Shown here: positions 39,418-46,314 of the stretch, in pieces
Layout: every line of letters begins with the position of its first letter
How positions within the stretch are numbered: position 1 is the first letter of the stretch
DNA from: a virus
Virus record (IMG/VR): IMGVR_UViG_3300042559_000515
Span: 1 to 64,000 of that record
Length of the DNA stretch: 64,000 nucleotides
Direction: 5' to 3' (one strand)
The notes under the pieces: model-generated
What the model saw: only the letters and a program-made list of their open reading frames with translations
Database searches by the model: none
What the model was told of the DNA's origin: nothing
Program-made: the position numbers and the translations under genes

Positions 39418-39687
39418 TCAGCGCCGCCTGTTTCGCTGTTCTGCATTTGCTTGACGAGTCTGGATACCCAACTTACGGGCGACCGCTACCTCACGATGGA
39501 ACTGCTCTGGGTTGTGTTGTGCCATCCGTGACATGTGTTGCCAGTGTGTACGGTCCATGTTCCAGCCCGTAGCCGCCTCTACACCTTCTTTTAGGAGTCC
39601 AAAGCCAATCCTCTTGGGGTGTTTTTGCAACTCATTGGAAATAATGTTCTTATTTTCCTGGTGTTCTTCGTCAGAAATCTTTGCCAT
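39418..39687 (-). CDS. Small basic helical protein
   Basis: I start it at the ATG at 39687 (MAKISDEEH), which has a GGAG ribosome site; a GTG at 39726 is possible. Residues are charged, with a long helix ('RTHWQHMSRMAQHNPEQFHR') and a basic end (AEQRNRRR). Nucleic-acid binding is plausible. No family recognised. Confidence 0.5.
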   Translation of the reverse strand: MAKISDEEHQENKNIISNELQKHPKRIGFGLLKEGVEAATGWNMDRTHWQHMSRMAQHNPEQFHREVAVARKLGIQTRQANAEQRNRRR

Positions 39688-39691
39688 AGCC

Positions 39692-40018
39692 TTAACTCCT
39701 CTTTTGAGTCCAGTGTTCACCTGCACGGTGCTGATTAATGACTCCTACACCGTCCTTGTGGGTGGCAACATCTTCCAAAATGTCTCCAGAGGGGCTGAAA
39801 ACGCTACGAAGACCACCAACTGGGGTGTGTTCTAGTCCATAACCGTCTACTGCAACGAATCCAACACCCCATTTAGCGTCAGAATCGGCTTCATAAGGGG
39901 AAAGACCTGCATCATGGAGCACATCATGACCAATAAAGCGTTCTCCAGCGACCGTCATCTTCTCACGGCGGTGTGCAGACTTCAGTAATGCGTTGAATTG
40001 GTCGGGGTTAAGTGCCAT
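39692..40018 (-). CDS. Small protein with N-terminal LNPDQF motif
   Basis: A 108-residue protein beginning 'MALNPDQFNALLKSAHRREK', the same short pattern found at the N-termini of the ParB-fold and GNAT genes. Its remainder is strand-rich ('SDAKWGVGFVAVDGYGLEHT'). Function unknown; the shared N-terminus ties it to the neighbouring block. Confidence 0.5.
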   Translation of the reverse strand: MALNPDQFNALLKSAHRREKMTVAGERFIGHDVLHDAGLSPYEADSDAKWGVGFVAVDGYGLEHTPVGGLRSVFSPSGDILEDVATHKDGVGVINQHRAGEHWTQKRS

Positions 40019-40027
40019 TTACCTAGT

Positions 40028-40219
40028 TTACTTCAAGATTCCCCATGTGGGATTAGGTTGGAACCTGATGTCATTGGACTCAAAATGCTTGACAATACCC
40101 GACTCAAGCACGACAACCCAGCAGGTGTTAGCGCCCCAGCCATAATCAATGAGTAAAAGTGCTACCCCATCACCGAGAGGGGTAGAAACCTCTAGTGGCT
40201 GTTGGAATTCGTGAATCAA
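40028..40219 (-). CDS. Small beta-rich protein, TTG start
   Basis: A 63-residue protein. The start is a TTG just after the TAA of the upstream ParB-fold gene. Sequence 'VSTPLGDGVALLLIDYGWGA' and 'ESGIVKHFESNDIRF' suggests an SH3-like small beta-barrel known from many phages. Function unknown. Confidence 0.5.
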   Translation of the reverse strand: MIHEFQQPLEVSTPLGDGVALLLIDYGWGANTCWVVVLESGIVKHFESNDIRFQPNPTWGILK

Positions 40220-40627
40220 TTAGTCTCGTTCGTGGAGATAGGTCTCATCTTCACGATGCACATGTGCGGGAAGGCGTTCCGACTGCGCCTCTGGGTCGTT
40301 CACAGCCTCTTTGTAGGTCACAGGGACCATCCATGAGGGGTCAATGTCATGTGCGGCGGCAATACGGTGTGCACCATTGACAATACTGGTCTGACCACGG
40401 CTCCTGCCAAGACGAATGGGGTTGACCATCCCCTCTTTACGCAGGCTCGTATGCAGTCCTGACTTATATGCTTCATCGCTTTTGCGATTCCAGAATAATT
40501 CTTCAGAAGGATGACCAGACCTAGTGACATCTTTTGTGGTCATTTCAAGGTCTGAGCCTTCAAGTTCTTCACGGAGCATGCTGGCTGGCATAAAGAGTTG
40601 TTCGTTGAGGTGATGCCAAGTAGCCAT
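40220..40627 (-). CDS. ParB-fold protein, first gene of the minus-strand cluster
   Basis: A 135-residue protein beginning 'HLNEQLFMPASMLREELEGS', a shortened form of the QLKLF motif. The ParB-fold loop is 'IVNGAHRIAAAHDID', in which the second-to-last His of GxHHR is Ala. It is the promoter-proximal gene of the minus-strand block, next to the divergent control region, so it may be among the first expressed. Confidence 0.65.
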   Translation of the reverse strand: MATWHHLNEQLFMPASMLREELEGSDLEMTTKDVTRSGHPSEELFWNRKSDEAYKSGLHTSLRKEGMVNPIRLGRSRGQTSIVNGAHRIAAAHDIDPSWMVPVTYKEAVNDPEAQSERLPAHVHREDETYLHERD

Positions 40628-40782
40628 CTATCCAGTATAGGGCTATCTAGGTGTGCAGGTGATTGTCCCGATTCCTGGTTAGGGCTATGTGGTGCGTGGG
40701 TGGTTTAGGGCTTAGTCGGTCCTACCCCCCACCCTGTCCGAGGGTACCACTTAACCATGGGGGGTGTCAAGCCCTGAGCATA

Positions 40783-40853
40783 TGACATTCGTCACATGTG
40801 CCCATCGTCACACCCCCGACCATGTGACCTTCGTCACAGTGACCTTTGTCACA
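40783..40853. repeat. Four TGAC(C/A)TTCGTCACA-type palindromic repeats
   Basis: Sites at 40783-40796, 40803-40812 (half site), 40823-40838 (TGTGACCTTCGTCACA, an almost perfect dyad) and 40839-40853. GTCA halves start at 40791, 40807, 40833 and 40848, so spacing is about 15-16 or 26. This looks like a regulator-binding array or origin iterons. Proximity to the divergent start supports operator function. Confidence 0.6.
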
Positions 40854-40863
40854 CCCCGTTTAC

Positions 40864-40903
40864 TTGACATCCAGGAAACCCTTACACCGCAAGGGTTTGC
40901 GGG
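40864..40903. repeat. Inverted repeat AAACCCTT-N7-AAGGGTTT, copy 1
   Basis: A perfect 8-bp dyad at 40876-40898 preceded by TTGACATCC and followed by GCGGGG. A second related copy lies at 41186-41222 (diverged), and a 7-bp dyad CCCTTAT/ATAAGGG at 40955-40971. The TTGACA upstream of copies 1 suggests promoter elements. Confidence 0.5.
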
Positions 40904-40954
40904 GTACTCATCATAGTTCCCCCCCAATGTCAACCCCCCCTACTCCCCAGTAAA

Positions 40955-40971
40955 CCCTTATGGCATAAGGG
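40955..40971. repeat. Inverted repeat CCCTTAT-ggc-ATAAGGG
   Basis: A perfect 7-bp dyad with a 3-base centre, in the middle of the divergent region. It shares its CCCTT/AAGGG core with the neighbouring copies, so all three could bind one protein or form related hairpins. Confidence 0.45.
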
Positions 40972-41086
40972 AATCCTCTCAGACGCTCTCTAAGCCCCTC
41001 TACCCATGAGTAACCCCCTCTAGGCACCTAGCACCCATTTTGCGCATTTAAACGGCTCTACGGCGATTCTGCATGTTTATGCAGGG

Positions 41087-41121
41087 CTTCAAATACCCCT
41101 GATTTCATTGACTATTTGAAG
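41087..41121. repeat. Inverted repeat CTTCAAATA-N17-TATTTGAAG
   Basis: A perfect 9-bp dyad at 41087-41095 and 41113-41121 with a 17-base spacer. Could be an operator or a hairpin. No other copy in the region. Confidence 0.4.
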
Positions 41122-41185
41122 ATTGAGCCTGTCAAAAACACCAATGAAAACGGGCTTTTTGGTTTTGACATCGCAGATATTCCAT

Positions 41186-41222
41186 ACATCCCATGAAACC
41201 CTTGAGCCATAAGGATTTGCGC
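41186..41222. repeat. Inverted repeat of the AAACCCTT type, copy 3
   Basis: Diverged copy with CCTT/AAGG core and the same flanking GAAACCC and TTTGCG elements as copy 1. Preceded by TTTTGACATCG at about 41163-41173. Spaced about 320 bases from copy 1. Confidence 0.4.
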
Positions 41223-41647
41223 CCATTTGGCACATATTTCATACAGAAAATGATGCATGAACATGCACTACAACTGGGGCTATGGAATCAGGGGCACACA
41301 CAAGGGGGCGAGGGGGGCAGGTATTCCCCACACCTCCGATGCCCAAGGCACAATCCCGATGCCCCAGCACACCCCTGAGCCTCCAGCACCTACTCCCCCC
41401 TCAGACCACACAGAAGAGCCTTCAGAGCGTTCAAATACCCTCTCTGCCACCTGCATACCCTCCCCCTGTCTTCCCCCTATCAGAGGCTCTCCCAGCACGG
41501 TTTGGGCGCCCTTTTCCTCACCCCCCTATCCCTCGGAGCCTTGCCATATATGGGCAAAAAAAGAATCAGAAAAAACATTTGAAAACTATTGACATTCCGA
41601 AATGCCCTCTGCGAGACTGGGGGTGAGGGGCGCTTCGGCGCCTCGCT

Positions 41648-41814
41648 CTTTGAAAACTGAAGATTCCGCCGTGTTCTTGATGGCTGGGCTTTGCCCATTC
41701 CATAGCGCCCTGTTCCTGTCCTGCCCTAAGTCCTTGGGCATTGCAGTTCAGATTCAGTTGCCTCCACGGTTCATGGAATCCAGTCAGTCCCTTGAAAATT
41801 GAAGATTCTCCGCC
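41648..41814. repeat. Direct repeat TTGAAAA(C/T)TGAAGATTC(TC)CGCC, two copies
   Basis: Copies at 41648-41670 and 41791-41814 agree over about 21 of 23 positions. Each lies about 140 bases apart, in the last part of the divergent region upstream of the structured leader. A hairpin with a TTCG loop (41627-41644) precedes the first copy. Promoter or protein-binding elements are likely. Confidence 0.5.
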
Positions 41815-41856
41815 AGCAGAGCAAACGCTCGCCACGCTGGTTTACGGTCAGAGCAC

Positions 41857-42348
41857 TTGACCCAGTTCATACGAAGCCCTTGGCAGGGTGAGAATCAATC
41901 AGATATGCGCCACGGTCGGCAAGGGGTGGCAACCCCTCCCCAGTCAGACCGTGGTTATTGCGAACTAGCAGGTTCTGTGAACCTCCTCGGCTCCGCTAAG
42001 TCCACTCGGTGGATACTGGCGGATGACCCACTGACGCTAAGTCCAACGCTGACACTGCATTGTGTTGACCCCATAGTGGGTCACTTGCTCCAAGGAGCCT
42101 TTGCAGGACAGGCAATGGTAATGCGAATCGGATGGAGGGTTCCGTTCATCAAGGTCACCACTTCGGTGTGTGCGCCAATTACGAACGAGGGCAGGTGTCA
42201 AGGGATTGGCACGACACACAGAACAGAGGCTCTGCGGAGAAGGACTCAACTAGCACCGACTACACGGCACACGGTTCGCAACCCACACCAGTTGACGCTC
42301 AAGGTCAGTTGGAAAGCATCAGCACATGGTGTGGGGTCGCAACGGTGT
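41857..42348 (+). other. Densely folded leader without a gene
   Basis: An open frame runs through this segment and into the next gene, but the composition is not protein-like and the real start is downstream. Instead there are strong stems: CCACGGTC/GACCGTGG (41910-41917 with 41947-41954) enclosing AGGGGT-GGCA-ACCCCT; AGGTTC/GAACCT (41970-41984); TCCAC/GTGGA (42001-42013); TGACCCAC/GTGGGTCA (42024-42031 with 42076-42083). It may be a structured RNA leading the plus-strand operon. Confidence 0.55.
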
Positions 42349-42422
42349 CGGGGGGTTCGCCCCTCGGCTCCGTGCCACTGGCACATCGCAAGGTGTGCTG
42401 GTGGGACGGATAATCCGTTCCC
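42349..42422 (+). promoter_or_regulatory. Tripartite hairpin element, copy 1
   Basis: H1 is a 7-bp stem with a TTCG loop (42349-42366). H2 is a two-part stem CCAC/GTGG plus G(C)ACA/TGTGC (42375-42404). H3 is GGGACGGA/TCCG-T-TCCC (42403-42422), which reuses bases 42403-42404 of the H2 3' arm. AAAGGAG follows at 42429, then ATG at 42445. Confidence 0.6.
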
Positions 42423-42444
42423 TCTACCAAAGGAGCACCACACA

Positions 42445-42906
42445 ATGGCACTTAATGTTGATTGGGGAAACACCCCCGTTTATAAAGAGTTCCTCGCCAC
42501 CACCCCTGATGGCGACTTCACTGACTCCAACGGCTACCCACGCTTCCCTATCGGTGACCTCATGTTCAGCATGATGATTGTCCAGCAGGGTCGCATCTCT
42601 GAGAAGAACGCCCACAAGGTGTTCGCTCGCCTGTCGCTTTACCTTGAAGCGATGGTCGGTGGTTCATTCTCACGAGTGTGGGATGGCGAGAAGGTCATTG
42701 AAGAACGACTCAGCCCTGAGCACATCAAGCGTGCGATGGGCTTGCGAGTCAATGTGTCCGATGAGTCCGATACCAGTTGGGTGCAGTACTTCTTGCGTCT
42801 TGTAAAGCGTGAGAATGCTGAGCCTGTTGCTGGCATGACCGAATGGACAACGGCGAATATCAAGCGCCACCTTGCGAAGTACGAGGTTGACTACCTCGCC
42901 TCGTAA
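42445..42906 (+). CDS. First plus-operon gene, unrecognised
   Basis: A 153-residue protein. I place the start at 42445 because it has AAAGGAG nine bases before and follows the tripartite element; the in-frame extension to 41857 is rejected. Composition is normal, with 'GDLMFSMMIVQQGRISEKNA' and 'LSPEHIKRAMGLRVNVSDES'. The strand-helix mix suggests a compact domain. Function unknown. Confidence 0.55.
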   Translation: MALNVDWGNTPVYKEFLATTPDGDFTDSNGYPRFPIGDLMFSMMIVQQGRISEKNAHKVFARLSLYLEAMVGGSFSRVWDGEKVIEERLSPEHIKRAMGLRVNVSDESDTSWVQYFLRLVKRENAEPVAGMTEWTTANIKRHLAKYEVDYLAS

Positions 42907-42926
42907 GTCACACCCACTACCAAAGG

Positions 42927-42996
42927 CATCAGCGCTTCGGCGCTGGTGTCCTCACTGTGCATCGGCTTCGGTCGGTGCATGGTGAGGACATTGTCC
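42927..42996 (+). promoter_or_regulatory. Tripartite hairpin element, copy 2
   Basis: H1: CATCAGCGC-TTCG-GCGCTGGTG (42927-42948). H2: TGTCCTCAC/GTGAGGACA (42947-42955 with 42982-42990) enclosing GCATCGGC-TTCG-GTCGGTGC (42959-42978). H3: GGAC/GTCC (42986-42989 with 42993-42996), using bases of the H2 3' arm. A start at 43019 follows. Confidence 0.75.
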
Positions 42997-43018
42997 ACAA
43001 CACAAGGAGCACCACACA

Positions 43019-43384
43019 ATGAAAGCAACCGACCCTGAGTTTGCAGGAATGCACCACGATGAAATCTTGAAGCACTTTGCAGGCATCAAGGCAAGCATCA
43101 AGAAAATGGGGGGCGTGACAGTCCCTCCAACACGCCAGCAGGTTGAGTGGGACAGCGTCCCTCTCATTCACGAAGACGCAACAATCGGTCATGTTGTCAA
43201 AGACATCCGAATTGACAGCGTTGGTCATGTCGGCATCGTTGATGATGTGAGCGTCATCACGAAGCGTGACGGACGCACAGCAGTTGTTGTGTCGTTCCGA
43301 TTCGTCAACCACACAACGCTCAACCAATCCCGTACCGACATCAGAACTCGCAAGGTTGAGTTCATCCTCAACAACAACCAATAG
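43019..43384 (+). CDS. Unrecognised 121-residue protein
   Basis: A strand-rich protein with 'HEDATIGHVVKDIRIDSVGH' and 'AVVVSFRFVNHTTLNQSR'. A Thr/Lys/Asp-rich surface is visible. Starts after an AAGGAGCACC ribosome site. Function unknown. Confidence 0.5.
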   Translation: MKATDPEFAGMHHDEILKHFAGIKASIKKMGGVTVPPTRQQVEWDSVPLIHEDATIGHVVKDIRIDSVGHVGIVDDVSVITKRDGRTAVVVSFRFVNHTTLNQSRTDIRTRKVEFILNNNQ

Positions 43385-43392
43385 GAGCACCA

Positions 43393-43677
43393 ATGACAAC
43401 ACCTAAGACATACCCAACCTTCACTGACCCTGACGGCGTCCTACAGCCGTTCAAGGGTATGACCACGGGGCGCCATGCGAAGCGTGTCGTCTCGTACTGG
43501 CGCAAGGATGCGAGTGAGCCGTGGAAACGCTTCGGTAACTCCGTGAGCGTTGACGCCATGGACAAGCGCATGCGTCACATTGAAAAGCAAGGATGGAAGA
43601 TTCGTTACTCCATCATTGACATGGACAACCAACTCACCATCAAACAAATTGAAACCATCAACAAGGAGAACAAATAA
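43393..43677 (+). CDS. Unrecognised 94-residue protein
   Basis: A soluble basic protein ('VSYWRKDASEPWKRFGNSVS', 'RHIEKQGWKIRYSIIDMDNQ'). The ATG has an AGGAG site; the stop overlaps the next ATG (TAATG). Function unknown. Confidence 0.5.
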   Translation: MTTPKTYPTFTDPDGVLQPFKGMTTGRHAKRVVSYWRKDASEPWKRFGNSVSVDAMDKRMRHIEKQGWKIRYSIIDMDNQLTIKQIETINKENK

Positions 43678-44006
43678 TGAGCACATCAACCAACACACGC
43701 CACCCACTGACCATCTCGTACACCCTCATGGTGAGCGAGGAATTGCTGGACAACCTCAAGTCGCATGACGGCACCCGTTACTGGGTGCTGGGCGAATACG
43801 AAGTCCACACTGACTTTGAGGGTGAGACCTACATCACCGACAACGGTCACCGCTTCAACTACGACACTGAGACCGCACTGCGTGGCATCGCACTGTGGAT
43901 TCAGAACGGTGGTGACTGGGACGAACTCAAAGACTTGTCCACCGACCACTACGACCACGATGCCATTTGGCAGTACGGGTTCTTCGGTGAACTTGTCTAC
44001 GGCTAA
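43677..44006 (+). CDS. Unrecognised 109-residue protein
   Basis: Acidic protein with aromatic-rich centre ('WVLGEYEVHTDFEGETYIT') and a Trp-rich end ('WIQNGGDWDELKDLS'). Coupled to the upstream gene by TAATG. Function unknown. Confidence 0.5.
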   Translation: MSTSTNTRHPLTISYTLMVSEELLDNLKSHDGTRYWVLGEYEVHTDFEGETYITDNGHRFNYDTETALRGIALWIQNGGDWDELKDLSTDHYDHDAIWQYGFFGELVYG

Positions 44007-44052
44007 CCCATTGACCACCTACAACAACAACACCAACCAACAAGGAGCAATC

Positions 44053-44997
44053 ATGACCACATCAGTAACCGAGGTGCAGAGCACCCTTTCAACCTTCCAG
44101 CCTCGTGACCGCAAGTACGACTTGCGCACCGCCGAGGGCAAGTACTTCAAGCGCCTCAACTCGTACAACAGTGAGTACACAGTGACCACTGGCGTTGTCA
44201 TCGTCCCTGAGGAGCGTGGCTACGGCGACACTGCCACCGTCATTGATGTGACCTACGATGCCATCCATCTTGTGCGCACCGTTGATGTTGACAGCGACCT
44301 CGTTGAGACCTACCTCAAGGGCAAGTTGCAGTACGACTGGCAGTCTCGTGACCGCAAGAAGGCATCGTTCATTGTCGTCAACGAGGCGCTCTTCCAAGAG
44401 AGTTGGTCGGGCGGTCGCTGGGTGCATGTTGACTACTCCGTGTGGTCGCTTGAAGAGGGTGGCGAGGTAGTTGCCACCACTGGCACCAGCGACACTGACC
44501 ATTACGAGACCTCACGCATTGTTGCTAAGGCGCTCGGTAATCGTGTGTTTGAGATGAACTCGGACATCCAAGCCAATGAAGCACGCAAGGCACAGGCTGA
44601 CGAGCATGCACGCAAGGTTGCCGATGTCTTGTCAGCGTTCGTGCCGTCCTACTCCTACGAGCGTTCGCTTGCCGAAGCCACCAAGTTCATTGAGCGTGGT
44701 GTGAAGGAGTCAGAGGGTGAGAACAGTCACTGGCACAATCATGTGCATGTCGCCATTGACATTGAGGTGATGAAACTCTGTAAGCGATATGTACAGATTC
44801 TCGGTGCGACCACCGACACTGTCCGCATTGCGTTCAACTCGTACAGCGGTGACATCAAGGTCGTTGATGAGCACATGGCATACGCCACGGTCATCGCAGA
44901 GCGCACTGGTGGTGGCTGGTCAAGCAACGACTTCTCAGGAGCGTTGCTGGGTCAGGTACTTCACCGCTTCACCAAGATTGTCTGCCAGCACATCTAG
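44053..44997 (+). CDS. Unrecognised 314-residue protein
   Basis: The ribosome site CAAGGAGCAATC supports the ATG at 44053; an upstream extension to 43765 would run through the previous gene and is rejected. Regions include 'FQPRDRKYDLRTAEGKYFKR', a helix 'ANEARKAQADEHARKVADVL' and 'KLCKRYVQILGATTDTVRIA'. Largest unknown of the first half of the operon. Function unknown. Confidence 0.55.
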   Translation: MTTSVTEVQSTLSTFQPRDRKYDLRTAEGKYFKRLNSYNSEYTVTTGVVIVPEERGYGDTATVIDVTYDAIHLVRTVDVDSDLVETYLKGKLQYDWQSRDRKKASFIVVNEALFQESWSGGRWVHVDYSVWSLEEGGEVVATTGTSDTDHYETSRIVAKALGNRVFEMNSDIQANEARKAQADEHARKVADVLSAFVPSYSYERSLAEATKFIERGVKESEGENSHWHNHVHVAIDIEVMKLCKRYVQILGATTDTVRIAFNSYSGDIKVVDEHMAYATVIAERTGGGWSSNDFSGALLGQVLHRFTKIVCQHI

Positions 44998-45018
44998 TCA
45001 CGACAACATCCCCCAAGG

Positions 45019-45103
45019 CATCACAGGCTCCCCCAGCCTGTGGTGTCCTCACAGGACATCGGCACTCCCCCAAGTGTCGGTGTCTTGTGAGGGCATACAG
45101 CCC
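45019..45103 (+). promoter_or_regulatory. Tripartite hairpin element, copy 3
   Basis: H1: CATCACAGGCT-ccccc-AGCCTGTGGTG (45019-45045). H2: TGTCCTCAC/GTGAGGGCA (45044-45052 with 45087-45095, one G.U) enclosing GACATCGGCACT/AGTGTCGGTGTC (45055-45066 with 45073-45084, 12 bp). H3: GGGC/GCCC (45091-45094 with 45100-45103), reusing the H2 3' arm. The next start is at 45130. Confidence 0.75.
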
Positions 45104-45129
45104 AGCACCACTATCAACAGGAGAATCCA

Positions 45130-45675
45130 ATGGGCGTTTATCAATACGCAATTACAAAGACCAAGCGAATCAAGGGACTGTCCGATGTCTTCGGTGACAT
45201 CGGTGTGGTTGAGTTCCGCTACAGGTACTCGTGGTCACCGAACGAGAAGTTTGAGAAGTACTGCGCTCGCCTTGACGCCAATATTGAGCGCAAGTGGGCA
45301 GGCACTGAGTTGCCGATTCTTGTGACCGACAAGAAGGGCAGGGGCTTGTCAGTGTGGGTCGGTGACAGTGCGAACTGGTGTGACGGTGACAGCAAGGGTG
45401 GCGAGATGCCAATCGGCTCATCGCAGGGCTGGGATGCCTTGTGGCACTGGGCAGAACGCAATGGTCGTTTGGAGATTCCACTGTGGTTGATGACCGCTGG
45501 CGACTTTGAGCACAGCCAAGAGATTCCATTCGTCCCGACTACTGAGAAGGCATACCGAGAACTGGTGGACGCCTGCTCCACTCTCCGCCTCCGTCAGCGT
45601 GGCGACAGCAACGCTCAGCCACAGATTCCGAACAACCGCTACTGGGTCAACAATGACCTCTACACATACCTTTAA
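45130..45675 (+). CDS. Unrecognised 181-residue protein
   Basis: Soluble protein with 'VGDSANWCDGDSKGGEMPIG' and a Trp-rich region ('SQGWDALWHWAERNGRLEIP'). Preceded by tripartite element 3. No family recognised. Confidence 0.5.
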   Translation: MGVYQYAITKTKRIKGLSDVFGDIGVVEFRYRYSWSPNEKFEKYCARLDANIERKWAGTELPILVTDKKGRGLSVWVGDSANWCDGDSKGGEMPIGSSQGWDALWHWAERNGRLEIPLWLMTAGDFEHSQEIPFVPTTEKAYRELVDACSTLRLRQRGDSNAQPQIPNNRYWVNNDLYTYL

Positions 45676-45685
45676 GGAGAACCCA

Positions 45686-45982
45686 ATGACCATCAAGCAA
45701 TACACAGTCACAATGTCCAGCACGCACTTCGTGCTTGCCGAATCCATATCGCAAGCGGAGAGCATCGTGTACGAGGCACTGCTTCGTCTCTCCAAGGTGG
45801 ACGAGCGTGTCCCCGACAGTGAGGTGGACTGGTTCCACGCAGTCACCCTTGAGGACGGGCACTACTCAACCATCGTGCGAGACGGTGACGAGATGAGTGA
45901 CTACGACAGGAAAGTCCAACGATTGAAGCGAGTGCGAGAACTCGTTGAGAAGGTCTGCAACGAAGAGATGGAGAAGAACTAA
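45686..45982 (+). CDS. Unrecognised 98-residue protein
   Basis: Start ATG at 45686 has an AAGGAGAACCCA site. Helical with 'LAESISQAESIVYEALLRLS' and a charged C-terminus. The stop overlaps the next start (TAATG). Function unknown. Confidence 0.5.
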   Translation: MTIKQYTVTMSSTHFVLAESISQAESIVYEALLRLSKVDERVPDSEVDWFHAVTLEDGHYSTIVRDGDEMSDYDRKVQRLKRVRELVEKVCNEEMEKN

Positions 45983-46284
45983 TGACCACAATCACAGTTA
46001 CATGGAAGGCGTTTGCGGACTCACTGACCTTTAAGGAGAAGGTCACATCGGCAACCATTAAGACCAACCGCATTCAAGGTGATGGCATCGCCATCGCTGA
46101 GGTGGTGTTCCGTGACACCAACCTCTACCAAGGCGTGCTGTGGGACTTGCTGGAGCCTGTCCTGCCTGAGAACCGAACACACACAGCACTGAGTGTTGGT
46201 GACGAGGTGACCGTTGACGGTCGCACTTACCAATGCGCCAGTATCGGCTGGGTGGAACTCACCTTTGACGCAGTCAACCAATAA
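45982..46284 (+). CDS. Unrecognised 100-residue protein
   Basis: Beta-rich ('VTATWKAFADSLTF'-like start, then 'VLWDLLEPVLPENRTHTALS'). Coupled to its upstream neighbour. Function unknown. Confidence 0.5.
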   Translation: MTTITVTWKAFADSLTFKEKVTSATIKTNRIQGDGIAIAEVVFRDTNLYQGVLWDLLEPVLPENRTHTALSVGDEVTVDGRTYQCASIGWVELTFDAVNQ

Positions 46285-46314
46285 ACAACCAGTTCTAGTA
46301 AAGGAGAACAAAAA

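Larger units (their letters stand above)
40628..41856. other. Gene-free divergent control region
   Basis: No convincing gene on either strand. It separates the minus-strand block (starting at 40627) from the plus-strand operon. It contains four copies of a TGAC-CTTC-GTCA type palindrome, several AAACCCTT/AAGGGTTT type inverted repeats, a C-rich stretch (41290-41540) and a pair of repeats around TTGAAAAyTGAAGATTC. Promoters and possibly an origin are expected here, but no clean pair of -35 and -10 boxes was found. Confidence 0.6.

Noticed and set aside
41280-41626. Three overlapping Pro/Gly-rich frames in the C-rich stretch
   Set aside because: Open in several frames because of low complexity; no ribosome site, composition not protein-like.
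40628-41856. Search for CRISPR array or tRNA genes in the divergent region
   Set aside because: Repeats are short dyads without regular spacers, and no tRNA fold was found.
41857-42444. In-frame upstream extension of the gene at 42445
   Set aside because: The translated sequence is not protein-like, the segment folds into strong hairpins, and the ribosome site with tripartite element lies before 42445.
43765-44052. Upstream extension of the gene at 44053
   Set aside because: It overlaps the coding gene 43677-44006 in another frame and lacks a ribosome site; the ATG at 44053 has CAAGGAG.
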